Below, one piece after another: positions 45,385 to 54,337 of a stretch of DNA of 64,000 nt. Origin of the DNA: Nostoc sp. NMS2 (lineage in GTDB: Bacteria; Cyanobacteriota; Cyanobacteriia; Cyanobacteriales; Nostocaceae); contig NZ_JABXKH010000160.1 in the NCBI RefSeq assembly GCF_017115105.1, positions 26,006-90,005 on the forward strand. The letters are read 5' to 3'. The notes under the pieces were generated by a model. That model searched no databases, was not told where the DNA came from, and worked only from the letters and a program-made list of their open reading frames with translations. Numbering within the stretch: position 1 is the first letter of the stretch; each line of letters begins with the position of its first letter. The translations under genes were made by a program, and so were the position numbers.

Positions 45385-45994
45385 ACTTTCTCTTTTTGGT
45401 TGTAGACTGAGTGCTTCTTGACTCTACAGTGAACTCAGGGATTTCCTGGAGTTCAGCTTCACTCAAACTATACTGCTCACAAACTAAACTTAGGCGATTT
45501 CCTGGGGTTTTGACGGCGTTAACCGAATGGGTTAAATCACCTTGAAAATAAACTAAAGTATTGAATTGGGGCTTAATTTGCCCAAGTTGGCGTTTGTGCG
45601 ATCGCAATATCAGTTCTCCCCCTTCCATATCTGCCGGTACGCGCACATAAAGCACACTGACAACCGCAGGTGGTTCAACAGTTTTGCTGTAGGAACGCAA
45701 GGAGCGATCGATATGCGGATCGACGCGGGAGCCTTCCTTTAGCTGTAAAGGATTGAGGTAAAAAGCATTACAATTCGGCTGGAGAGCCAAATCTAGGTAA
45801 GGTTTGAAGTAGGGAAACTGCTGTTCTACTTTTGCTAATCCAGAACGTTGAAATACTACAGAAAATCCTTTCGTGGCGACAAAATCGCGGTTGAGGTTGT
45901 TGATAGCAAAGTAAGAGCAAGCTTGGATTTCTCCCCACAAGTTGTTGAGGTAATCGCTGGGGAAGGCGTTGGTTTGTTGTTGATAGTGTTTCAC
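45374..45994 (-). CDS. 2OG-Fe(II) dioxygenase embedded in the cas operon
   Basis: 206 residues. A double-stranded beta-helix dioxygenase with iron ligands His94 and Asp96 (DPHIDRS) and His156 (LTHSVNAV), and the 2-oxoglutarate-binding Arg167 (GNRLSLV). The N-terminus (MKHYQQQTNAFPSDYLNNLW) is typical of small prolyl-hydroxylase-like 2OG enzymes. It overlaps cas6 by 11 bases, so it is co-translated with the crRNA-processing gene. This is not a standard Cas component; it could modify a protein, tRNA or nucleic acid. No substrate can be inferred from sequence. Confidence 0.85.
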   Translation of the reverse strand: MKHYQQQTNAFPSDYLNNLWGEIQACSYFAINNLNRDFVATKGFSVVFQRSGLAKVEQQFPYFKPYLDLALQPNCNAFYLNPLQLKEGSRVDPHIDRSLRSYSKTVEPPAVVSVLYVRVPADMEGGELILRSHKRQLGQIKPQFNTLVYFQGDLTHSVNAVKTPGNRLSLVCEQYSLSEAELQEIPEFTVESRSTQSTTKKRKYAS

Positions 45995-46103
45995 TAGGGA
46001 TAGAGGAGCGATCGCTAAATGTGGTATCTAAAATTTTAAAGACTGTCGAGTGATGATAGTAGTATTCTTTTAAGTGAGAAAAACTACATAAGGAGAAAGA
46101 CCA

Positions 46104-46514
46104 ATGAGAATTGATGATTACAATGCAGCAAAGGCACTAACTGAAAAACTTAAAGAGAACTTACCCATTAAAGCACGAGCCGGGAAGGAGTTTTTGAAGA
46201 CATTAAAGCAAAAAGGAGTAAACGCCGATCCAGACAGAGAATTTGAAATTGATTTCGTTGGCTATTCAGGAGATGAAGGCGGGATTATGTGCGGACTAAA
46301 AGAGCCAAATAATCCCGAAAGTGAAGAAAAATATGTTTCTTCTATTACTCACCTAAAGATTGATCCTAATCATCCTCTAGCTGCTGAAGTACAAGCTTAT
46401 CAGCGCCACCGAATTCGTAAGTTAATGTTGCAGAATTCCAGAGGTTTTAAAGCAGAGCTAATGACGCTAGATCCGACAAAACATAAACCCCGTGGTAAAG
46501 GTTTTGGGAAGTAA
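46104..46514 (+). CDS. Conserved hypothetical ORF inserted in the cas locus
   Basis: 136 residues, transcribed against the cas genes. Basic and hydrophilic with helical ends; contains FEIDFVGYSGDEGGIMCGL and a Lys/Gly-rich tail (HKPRGKGFGK). AAGGAG precedes the ATG. Its stop codon directly abuts the stop of csc1 (46514/46515). I do not recognise the family. It splits the adaptation/cas6 block from the interference block, so it may be a passenger, a regulator or an anti-CRISPR-like factor; the last is only speculation. Confidence 0.72.
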   Translation: MRIDDYNAAKALTEKLKENLPIKARAGKEFLKTLKQKGVNADPDREFEIDFVGYSGDEGGIMCGLKEPNNPESEEKYVSSITHLKIDPNHPLAAEVQAYQRHRIRKLMLQNSRGFKAELMTLDPTKHKPRGKGFGK

Positions 46515-47222
46515 TTAACTCCGAAAACGATATTCTATCCGAACTGGAATTTTTAAGTTTTGAATGCCATCAAATTGATAATATTGTCCTCGCATTTGGA
46601 CATTCTGAATTAAGCTCACTGGAGGCATATTCACAACATCATAGCTAATCACTTGATTAGTGAACATTACATCTAAAGGATTTAATGGATGTGTACAAGT
46701 GAATATACCTTCAGAAATTTTATGTTTCGGTAATTGTTCAACCGTCACTTCAGCTTTACTCATCCATTTACCCAAGCGAATCCACTTTGATAGTTTGAGT
46801 TCTTTTTGGGAGATGACAAAAAACTCAAATTGACTTTCTGCTGCTATTTCTTTAGCTCTCCCAAAACTAGGGATATTTTTTTGTGTTTTCTCCATTTCAA
46901 CGTGATAGTTGTTGTTAGCATACTTCCAGGTGTTGAGGATGGAAGAATGATTGAGCGATCGCGCCGGAGTTACGTAAATTTGCTGTTGATTGAGTGGCGT
47001 TAAATGCTCCTCATATTTTGGCACTTGTTCGGGGCAAAAATAGCGATAGGAATGTTCTTCAGCAACGGTAGTAGAGTAGATTTGGCTATCAACTAAACCC
47101 AGTGCATAACAGAGAGCATAATTGTGAATTATTGCTTCTGTTTCATACAATCGCCCGATTTCACGAGTTGCGTAATAGAGGCTGTCATGAAGTTCTATTT
47201 CACAGCGGTAAATAAACACCAT
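46515..47222 (-). CDS. csc1: Type I-D Cascade subunit Csc1 (Cas5d-like)
   Basis: 235 residues. A RAMP-like protein (MVFIYRCEIELHDSLYYATREIGRLYETEAIIHNYALCYALG is the family N-terminal region, here spanning residues 1-42). Family placement also follows from position beside csc2 and cas10d. It is the Cas5 equivalent that caps the crRNA 5' handle. Five bases separate it from csc2. Confidence 0.9.
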   Translation of the reverse strand: MVFIYRCEIELHDSLYYATREIGRLYETEAIIHNYALCYALGLVDSQIYSTTVAEEHSYRYFCPEQVPKYEEHLTPLNQQQIYVTPARSLNHSSILNTWKYANNNYHVEMEKTQKNIPSFGRAKEIAAESQFEFFVISQKELKLSKWIRLGKWMSKAEVTVEQLPKHKISEGIFTCTHPLNPLDVMFTNQVISYDVVNMPPVSLIQNVQMRGQYYQFDGIQNLKIPVRIEYRFRS

Positions 47223-47227
47223 ATTGC

Positions 47228-48262
47228 TTACTCCGCTACAGCAGCAGCTTTCTTATTACCCTTGGGATCTTTCTTAGCGTCTTTCTTACCTGATTTAAGA
47301 ACCCATGTTTGAGCATAAATAGATGATTCAGCATTTGCTTGGCTCAACATTTCTTGCAATCGAGTTTCATCACTGGTGATAGACTTCACTTCACTCAAAA
47401 GTTGTGTGAAGGATGCACCAATAAAATCAGTATGAGAAATGCACTCTTGAGACATTAGACCAGTAATTGCTTGTGTAGCCGCCTCTAAAACCTCGTCTTC
47501 ATTGAGCGGATCAGGAGGATTAATTTGCTTTGGAGTTGCATTGTTCATTACGTCATATATCTTTTGAGTCCAGAGAAGATTACTAACAATCTCGCCATCA
47601 GCGAAAATCACTCCAACTAACTCATTACGTACTCTACCAGTACGGGTAGTCTGCGCTCCGTAATGGCGTGTTCTGAGAATATTATTGAAAACATAGAGAA
47701 ATCCAGCTTCAGTGGGATCTTTCAGTGTGACAATACTGGGGAAAAAGACTTGAGGTAAGATATGGTCTTGACTATTAATACGGCTAGTTACTTCCCCTTG
47801 ACGGCTCATTGTCCCATTTTCAAAAGGTGCATTGAGGGTAAAGTTAAGGTGAGAATCATCAAAAGGTGTGATGGAATAAGCTGTGTCTACAACTACTTTC
47901 GACTTTTCAGAACCGGAATCACCAATAGCAAAACCGTAGAGAATACAATCAGGAGTAGTTTTGCTGAAATCTACGTTGTAGTCGCATTTTTCCCAGTCAC
48001 CAATTTTGTAGTTACGTAGTAATTCTCTACCTGTTAAACGTTCTGGTGTAGACTGTTTGCGCTTAAACATTGCCAAGCGACTAATAGGTTCTTTGTTTTC
48101 AATTCCAGCACGTACTCTGGCTTTATTAAGTTCACCATCTGTCTGAAATAAAGGATAAGATTCTGTAACGCGAATAGTAATGAAATGAACATATTTCCCC
48201 ATTGGTTTAGCAGGGATTACATCGTGGAAAAATTTAGAATCGAGTGTTTTCAAGAATTTCAT
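47228..48262 (-). CDS. csc2: Type I-D Cascade backbone Csc2 (Cas7)
   Basis: 344 residues. RAMP-type backbone that coats the crRNA; markers are PAKPMGKYVHFITIRVTESY and GAQTTRTGRVRNELVGVIFA. The C-terminal tail is Lys-rich (KSGKKDAKKDPKGNKKAAAV) and probably disordered. Confidence 0.94.
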   Translation of the reverse strand: MKFLKTLDSKFFHDVIPAKPMGKYVHFITIRVTESYPLFQTDGELNKARVRAGIENKEPISRLAMFKRKQSTPERLTGRELLRNYKIGDWEKCDYNVDFSKTTPDCILYGFAIGDSGSEKSKVVVDTAYSITPFDDSHLNFTLNAPFENGTMSRQGEVTSRINSQDHILPQVFFPSIVTLKDPTEAGFLYVFNNILRTRHYGAQTTRTGRVRNELVGVIFADGEIVSNLLWTQKIYDVMNNATPKQINPPDPLNEDEVLEAATQAITGLMSQECISHTDFIGASFTQLLSEVKSITSDETRLQEMLSQANAESSIYAQTWVLKSGKKDAKKDPKGNKKAAAVAE

Positions 48263-48310
48263 GGTTAGGTTCCTTAAATATGGATTTTGCTAAGAATGAT
48301 AGATTTGATA

Positions 48311-51300
48311 CTATGGTGCATCTTCAGCATAGTCATCAGTAATATCTTCAGGATGATTTTGCTTGCGGTTTTTCCAGTATTCATCTTCTGCTACACGATA
48401 AAGATATTCACAAGTATCTTTAATAAGGTTCAATTGTGTACCTGCTAAACGAGCGCGATCGCCTTTAAAACATTCGTAAAAAATTACCTCTACAAAATAC
48501 TCAGCAAACTTATAAACTGCTTGTCGTTCTTCTTCAGATGTTAAATATCGCAATTCTCCATTAACTAAGTCATAAGCAGCCTGTCCTTCTGCTTCTTTAC
48601 GTCGAACATTATTCATGAGTTTTGCTAAACGTGATGCTACTACCTCCGTAAGAGATTTTTCATCACTAGCTATAGATTTTTCAAATTTCAAAATAATATC
48701 AGCAGCCTCGTCAATTGGCTTGATAATTGCATTAGTTTTTGGTGATTTTCCCTTGCTTTTAGCTCGATAAAAACTGCGATACAGTTTTGTTAATTCCTGA
48801 AGTTTAGTCATGTCATCTCCTTTGGGATCGAAGTAGTAGTAAAAATCTTGATACAGCCGAATCTTGGCAATAGATACAGAATCAATCTTGTCTTGCTTCC
48901 GTAACCATTTATTAAGGTAATGGAAGACATAGAGAGGACTAGTTTCTAAATCCCGTGCCAAATCTGCTAATTTTCCCCAATCTGAATCACCATCCTTTTT
49001 ACGGTTAACTTCCAAGTGAATGCAGTAAGCAGCAGTGAGAGCATTGAGGGGAGAAAATTCACGCTGTTTTGAAGTTCGAGGCAAAATGCTATCTAGACGA
49101 TATTTATCTTTTTGAATCAAAGAACGAATCGCTTGATGTTCTCCATCAATTAAAACTGTTTCTTCAAAATCAGCACCACTAATAAAAGGTGGTACAGGTG
49201 ATTCTGAAACTACCACTTTTACATCAAGAACAAGCGGTAATACAAATGCTAACCAAGCTGGCATTATCCACGATTCTGTATCTGTTGGTTCTCTTCCTGG
49301 TGGTAAACCAATAAAGAAGAAAGTTAATGTTTCATCATCGGGATAGCTAATTTTAAATGTCTTATCATCTTCTGGTGGAATATCCTGCTTAATCAACAAA
49401 TCATCGACTTTTTGATAGTTGTAAATTGTCAAATTTGCAACTTGTTCTTTGGAAACAAAATGTTTGCGAAGTTCAGCATCAAATCGAGTTTGAGATATGG
49501 CGTTATAAGCCTTTTGCAAAAACTTATTTGTTTCTGGAGTAAAGAAATAAGCAGGATAGAGATAGAGATAGCGATATTTACGACCTTCAAAGTCTGCACC
49601 AGTCGCGTTAGTCTTACTCATCATAATTTGTCTCAACATGATTTCAATTGACCAGATTGAGCAAATTTGCCGCTTTGCAGCTTGAGCATTAAATAAAATT
49701 TGGCGATTGCTGTAAACTTGTGGTGCAAATAACGTTGCTGACTCCATTTGCTCCGTTACAGTGTAGGGAGAACTAGATATAGCACAAACATTTTCTCTAC
49801 CTCTTCCTGTAACTTTTGCAGCGTTATACCTACTTATCTCTATTAAAAATTGGTCTGGCTTAGGTTCAACAACCGCACCTGTTGGTAAAGAAATAACTCG
49901 ACTTACATAAGTGCGTAAATCACTCCAGCCATCAGAAATTGCAAAATCTTCTAAAATAGTTTCAATGAGTTTGGAAGTATATTTAACCATACCTTCCATC
50001 AACTCAATATTCTGCGCTAAATTTTTACCTAGATTTTTCTGGTAATATTTAGCCGATAAATAATACCAATCTAAAGGAACTCCTCCTGTTTTCTTGAGAG
50101 ATTGAATTTGTCTTAAAGCTGGTATTTCCTCTAGCAAACCCAAGTATTCAGCTAGTTTTTCAGTCAGATTTAAATCAGGAATATTTTTACGTTCAGCTTT
50201 AGGAAATTGTTTTTGGTATTCATTGGCGCGTTCTTGCCATTTACCCCAAATACCTCGACATATAATATCTCCAAATTCAGCTAATCTATCAATTTGAATT
50301 TCATTACCAAATACAACATCTATATTTTGTGGTAATTCTCCTTGTGTCTGAAAAGTTTGTAAACTTTCACTCCGCTTACTAGATGAGGCTAATTTAGTAT
50401 CAGGCAGTATACTGATAGCTGCATTAATGCTGACTTCCATTAACTCATTAGCACGGAAAAATAACCAGTAGTAATCAGCGAACTTGAAACCTTTACCATC
50501 TCGACTAAAACCTGTTTGTCGCTTTGTTAACTGCTTACTGCATAATGTTTTTATTTTATCTACAACTTGATTGGGAATATCAGTAGTACGAATTGCAGGT
50601 GCATCCTTACTGGCAAGGTATACTACACCATCTGGTAAATACAATAACTGTGTGTAGTATTGCTTAGGATGTACATCCATCAAGGCATTATTAATAATAT
50701 TCGTCAGCACACCACGATTATCTGATAATGCATGGTAGCTAAATCTTAACTGACCATTACTTAAGTCGTTTAATAACTCAGGTAATTTTTCATTTCTGCC
50801 ATCACTCTCTACATCACGAGGATGTTTTAATAATGAAGCAAATAAATCAGACATTTTTAACAATCTGTGCAGAATATTCCGCACTCGACCATCTAAACGA
50901 GGACGCAAACCACGAATTTCTAAACCTCGATCAGCATCACTTCCATCACCAGCATTGCTACTCAGCCATACAATATCATCGATACAATTTTCCCAATCTT
51001 CACCCAAAAAAATATCTAAACTAAGATCCTGAATTTTTTGTTTTACATACTCGCGTCTTAAATTTGGTGCATCTGATTTTTTTGCAGGGTCTTTACGCCA
51101 ATCACGGTTTTTAAATACATCATCTGTGTCATTTTCTTTCAACCAAATTGGATAGTCGGGGAATTTTTCAAAGTCATGTAGAATATACGCAGCTACAAAT
51201 AAACGAGTTTCCTTTTCTTCACATTGACGCTTAACAGGGTTAGTTTCCAGTTCTGGTGACTTTAATTTCTGAATAATTCGGTAGGTAGGAAATAAACCAT

Positions 51301-51604
51301 TAAGCAGATGAGATAATAAAGATTGGTCATGTTTACTACGTTCAACATTTTTACCTTCGGATCTACGGTCTTCTGTAAATTGACCTCCCTTAGCTGTTGC
51401 TCCTACTAATTGATAAATTAGTTTAGGTAACACATTTTCTGCAAAACTAATAATTATGAAATCTCCCTTATTTTCTGGTACTTCTTTAATTGCTTTTTGG
51501 AATAGGCTAATAGTTAAAATTTCACGCTCAATAGGAGTATCTTTTTCGTCTTCATCATAGTTATCTAAGTCTGGAATTTCAGGATATTCATCAACGTTAT
51601 TCAT
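48311..51604 (-). CDS. cas10d: Type I-D large subunit Cas10d/Csc3 with HD nuclease
   Basis: 1,097 residues. An N-terminal HD-type nuclease is indicated by KHDQSLLSHLLNGLFPTYR and AYILHDFEKFPDYP. In type I-D the HD domain sits here rather than in Cas3, which matches the HD-less Cas3' in this locus. A long central region follows with palm-like folds (no clear GGDD motif), and a helical C-terminus. It recognises the PAM and nicks target DNA together with Cas3'. Confidence 0.93.
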   Translation of the reverse strand: MNNVDEYPEIPDLDNYDEDEKDTPIEREILTISLFQKAIKEVPENKGDFIIISFAENVLPKLIYQLVGATAKGGQFTEDRRSEGKNVERSKHDQSLLSHLLNGLFPTYRIIQKLKSPELETNPVKRQCEEKETRLFVAAYILHDFEKFPDYPIWLKENDTDDVFKNRDWRKDPAKKSDAPNLRREYVKQKIQDLSLDIFLGEDWENCIDDIVWLSSNAGDGSDADRGLEIRGLRPRLDGRVRNILHRLLKMSDLFASLLKHPRDVESDGRNEKLPELLNDLSNGQLRFSYHALSDNRGVLTNIINNALMDVHPKQYYTQLLYLPDGVVYLASKDAPAIRTTDIPNQVVDKIKTLCSKQLTKRQTGFSRDGKGFKFADYYWLFFRANELMEVSINAAISILPDTKLASSSKRSESLQTFQTQGELPQNIDVVFGNEIQIDRLAEFGDIICRGIWGKWQERANEYQKQFPKAERKNIPDLNLTEKLAEYLGLLEEIPALRQIQSLKKTGGVPLDWYYLSAKYYQKNLGKNLAQNIELMEGMVKYTSKLIETILEDFAISDGWSDLRTYVSRVISLPTGAVVEPKPDQFLIEISRYNAAKVTGRGRENVCAISSSPYTVTEQMESATLFAPQVYSNRQILFNAQAAKRQICSIWSIEIMLRQIMMSKTNATGADFEGRKYRYLYLYPAYFFTPETNKFLQKAYNAISQTRFDAELRKHFVSKEQVANLTIYNYQKVDDLLIKQDIPPEDDKTFKISYPDDETLTFFFIGLPPGREPTDTESWIMPAWLAFVLPLVLDVKVVVSESPVPPFISGADFEETVLIDGEHQAIRSLIQKDKYRLDSILPRTSKQREFSPLNALTAAYCIHLEVNRKKDGDSDWGKLADLARDLETSPLYVFHYLNKWLRKQDKIDSVSIAKIRLYQDFYYYFDPKGDDMTKLQELTKLYRSFYRAKSKGKSPKTNAIIKPIDEAADIILKFEKSIASDEKSLTEVVASRLAKLMNNVRRKEAEGQAAYDLVNGELRYLTSEEERQAVYKFAEYFVEVIFYECFKGDRARLAGTQLNLIKDTCEYLYRVAEDEYWKNRKQNHPEDITDDYAEDAP

Positions 51605-51612
51605 ACTTATTT

Positions 51613-51849
51613 CTATTCTCCATCTTGACTATATAAATCTTGAATTGTCTTAGCAGCAAATGCAAGACACGCTAAAATATCTTCTCGTTCTATACCTATA
51701 TATGCCTCCAAAATGCTCTCAATAGTTTCTCCACCAGCTAATAAATCTAAAATTAAAGAAACCCAAATACGATGTCCGCGAATGCAGGGTTTGCCAAAAC
51801 AGATGTTTGGGTCAATCGAAATTCGAGAAAGCAAATCACCTTCAAGCAT
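51613..51849 (-). CDS. DUF433 antitoxin-like small protein
   Basis: 78 residues from ATG 51849; a TTG 12 bases earlier could extend it. The sequence LLSRISIDPNICFGKPCIRGHRIWVSLILDLLAGGETIESIL is the DUF433 signature here covering residues 6-47, and DUF433 proteins often act as antitoxins to PIN-domain toxins. No PIN partner is adjacent. It lies between cas10d and cas3' with small gaps (8 and 33 bases), so it is co-transcribed with them. Confidence 0.85.
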   Translation of the reverse strand: MLEGDLLSRISIDPNICFGKPCIRGHRIWVSLILDLLAGGETIESILEAYIGIEREDILACLAFAAKTIQDLYSQDGE

Positions 51850-51882
51850 TAGTATTCCCAAAATTTGATGTTATGTAACTTT

Positions 51883-54015
51883 CTAACAAATCCAGCCATC
51901 ATCCTTTTTCGGCTTCCGAAACCAAAGTAAGGTTTCCAGCATTAGTGCAGATTTACCAAATGCTATAGTGTACGGTGGCGACTTCTTATCGTCGCTACTA
52001 TATTTATCTGCTAAGGAGTATGCTTGAAAATGGATAGGTAAACCTAACTTTGCTCTGAGGTAAGTGCGATCGCAATCTGAAAGAAAGCATACTAAACCCC
52101 TACTCGATACAGCATCACTTATTTTATTAATCCCGCTACCGTGGGGTTGGCGAATTTCTAAGTTTTTGAGAACCTGGACTTTACCAGACTTGGCAATGTC
52201 GCTGATATCTTCTGGATAGTAAAATTTCCAGTCTTCTCTTACTTCTCGGTAGCCAGTCAGTTTCAAACAGCATAAAGCTTCTTGAAAACGAGTGGTTGTA
52301 ACTCTAGATTTTTCAGCTTGTTGTATAAATTCCTTTCTATCCATCCATTCAAACTTAAAGTTGCTGAGAATACCCGGTAAGTTATAAATTTTAAAACGTT
52401 CATTTTCTGGTTCCTCTGGATTTGTTGAATCATAAATTGCACAATCTAACTGACTACTTCCCCGAAAACTTCGTGCTTCATCAATGACTTTCTTTTTCTT
52501 TTCTTGTAAACATTGATTAATTTGTCCATATTTTGTCCAAATATTGACATCAAGTGCTTTTTCAATAGTCTCTTTAAAGTTTTTCTCTGCATCGGGATAT
52601 TGATGAGTCAGTCGTCTTAATTCTTGATGAACACAAGCTGATTGAATAGCACCCCAGCGTTTAGGGTATTGCTTAAATTCATTGACAAATGGGTAACTTG
52701 AACGAATAGCTTGTGTAAAGGTTACTCGGTCGTAAGTTTTGCCATCTTGCAAACAGTCTGAATCAGGTTTGAATAATGTTTGAACAATAAATTTGGGAAT
52801 CAAAGCATAAGCATGATAAGGATGAGGGTGAAAATCTTTATGTCTGCCTATCCGGCCAAAGCGTTGAATAAAATTACCTGCATCAGCACCTTCAAATACC
52901 AAAAAATTAATTCTAAAATCTACACCTACATCAATAGTTGATGTTCCTATAAGCAAATCGGCTTTCGCAACTGATTCAGCTTTTTCTGTCTCACCAGTTA
53001 AACCCGTATTTTCTCTAACTTCTAAGTCTAAAGGGTTAAAAATTTTTTTAAAATGCTTAACTAGTTTCTTAACCGCAGCAATAGAGTTGAGAATAATTGC
53101 ACCTTTACTACCTGGATAATCTTGAAAAAACTTTAAAATTACTGATTCGGAATTTTCTATCAGCCAATCATAACTAGATGAAAAATTAGGTTCTAGTGTT
53201 TGCGGAAAAAATAAAGTTATTGGTTGACTAATTTGCCGCCATTGAGTGCCATTTTCTGAAAAACAATATTTTCCTTTTTTGGCTGGATCAATTTCTTTAT
53301 AATTAATGCCAGATTTATCACAAAAGTCTAGCAATAAATCATCTGGTGTTGCCGATAAAAACAAAAATTTCTTGCCTGGAACAGTATGCTTAATTAACAA
53401 TATTGCATTGAATATACTTGCAACTTGAGCCGAGGAAAATACATGAAACTCGTCAAATATAAACAAATTGTAGTTATCATCTATTTTACTGAATAGCTTA
53501 TTGGCGTTTTCTCCCTTGGTTTTACCGTCTTTTTTAAAACGCCTAAGATAGCGAAAATCGTGAATATAATAAAAAATATCGGGATTAGTCAATAAAATTT
53601 CTGCTTGGTTGGAAAGATTAGTTAATCCAGACTGTCTAGTTGGTAATTTATTCGTTTCGATAAAATCTTCCAGAATAGCTGCATTCAGACGATAAATCTG
53701 TGGGTTTTTCTTTGGTTGAAATTCGTCCTTATATTTTTGTACTTGCTTTTCCTGATCTCTCGCTAACTCGTTAGTCGGGTAAGTTGCCATTGTGGATACA
53801 CCATCTGTCATAGCCAGAAGAAAAGCAGCCAAGCTTTTACCATCCCCAGTGATGGCAGTGTTGAACACTATATCAATATTTGGATCGCACAACGCCTCCA
53901 AAGTTTCCACTTGATGCCAAGAAAGCGACCAATCTTTAGGTAATTTCACCCCGTCAGGTGTAGGGACGGTTTGAGAATAAACAGGTTTGAGATTTATGCT
54001 GTAATTTTCGGACAT
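51883..54015 (-). CDS. cas3: CRISPR helicase Cas3' (HD-less)
   Basis: 710 residues. SF2 helicase motifs: Walker A TGDGKS (residues 57-61), DEFH in NLFIFDEFHVFS, motif III LFLSATPDD, motif VI QRFGRIGRH. No HD domain precedes it. It unwinds DNA during interference while Cas10d supplies the nuclease. It is the promoter-proximal cas gene, next to the palindrome-containing intergenic region. Confidence 0.94.
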   Translation of the reverse strand: MSENYSINLKPVYSQTVPTPDGVKLPKDWSLSWHQVETLEALCDPNIDIVFNTAITGDGKSLAAFLLAMTDGVSTMATYPTNELARDQEKQVQKYKDEFQPKKNPQIYRLNAAILEDFIETNKLPTRQSGLTNLSNQAEILLTNPDIFYYIHDFRYLRRFKKDGKTKGENANKLFSKIDDNYNLFIFDEFHVFSSAQVASIFNAILLIKHTVPGKKFLFLSATPDDLLLDFCDKSGINYKEIDPAKKGKYCFSENGTQWRQISQPITLFFPQTLEPNFSSSYDWLIENSESVILKFFQDYPGSKGAIILNSIAAVKKLVKHFKKIFNPLDLEVRENTGLTGETEKAESVAKADLLIGTSTIDVGVDFRINFLVFEGADAGNFIQRFGRIGRHKDFHPHPYHAYALIPKFIVQTLFKPDSDCLQDGKTYDRVTFTQAIRSSYPFVNEFKQYPKRWGAIQSACVHQELRRLTHQYPDAEKNFKETIEKALDVNIWTKYGQINQCLQEKKKKVIDEARSFRGSSQLDCAIYDSTNPEEPENERFKIYNLPGILSNFKFEWMDRKEFIQQAEKSRVTTTRFQEALCCLKLTGYREVREDWKFYYPEDISDIAKSGKVQVLKNLEIRQPHGSGINKISDAVSSRGLVCFLSDCDRTYLRAKLGLPIHFQAYSLADKYSSDDKKSPPYTIAFGKSALMLETLLWFRKPKKDDGWIC

Positions 54016-54099
54016 ATCCTTGAAAATTCCCTACAAATGCTTGGGTTATCGTAATTTTTATGCAAAAAGAATGACAGACTTAGTAAATCTAATCAATTT

Positions 54100-54230
54100 C
54101 TGCCACCAATGGTGGCAGTTTTTATATATGTGCTAAGAAATACTACTTACAAATTTCTGCAACCATTGGTTGCAGTTTTTCAGATGGGTATAAAACATCT
54201 CCAGCCTATTTCTCGCACCATTGGTGCGAG
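54100..54230. repeat. Three spaced 19-bp palindromes with compensating changes
   Basis: CTGCCACCAATGGTGGCAG (54100-54118), CTGCAACCATTGGTTGCAG (54157-54175) and CTCGCACCATTGGTGCGAG (54212-54230). Each is a 9+1+9 perfect palindrome preceded by TTT-type and followed by TTTTT. The arms differ between copies, but every change is matched on the opposite arm, while the core ACCA-TGGT is fixed. Gaps between them are 38 and 36 bases. They may be operators, RNA hairpins (terminator-like on the + strand) or a mini-array; the sequence alone does not decide. Confidence 0.8.
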
Positions 54231-54275
54231 TTTTTCACTTTACTTAAAAACTGTCCGTAACTCGTTGTTATTCCC

Positions 54276-54336
54276 TATAATGCCATGCAAAATAGAAGTT
54301 GCCAAGATATATCCGTATAAAAGTGTCCGTATAAAA
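54276..54336 (+). promoter_or_regulatory. Probable WYL-gene promoter with direct repeats at the start codon
   Basis: TATAAT at 54276-54281, with a GTCCGTAA motif at 54253-54260 around the -35 position. TCCGTATAAAA is then repeated at 54312-54322 and 54326-54336, the latter ending one base before the ATG at 54338. No Shine-Dalgarno sequence is visible. The TCCGTA copies are a plausible autoregulatory operator. Confidence 0.45.
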
Positions 54337-54337
54337 T

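Larger units (their letters stand above)
54016..54337. other. Divergent control region between cas3' and the WYL regulator
   Basis: 322 bases with no gene (an ORF at 54109-54387 is a shadow). Contains three 19-bp palindromes, a TATAAT box (54276-54281) and two TCCGTATAAAA copies just before the WYL gene. Confidence 0.7.

Noticed and set aside
54100..54230. The three palindromes as a second CRISPR array
   Set aside because: The repeats differ too much between copies and are only 19 bp; they fit hairpins or operators better.
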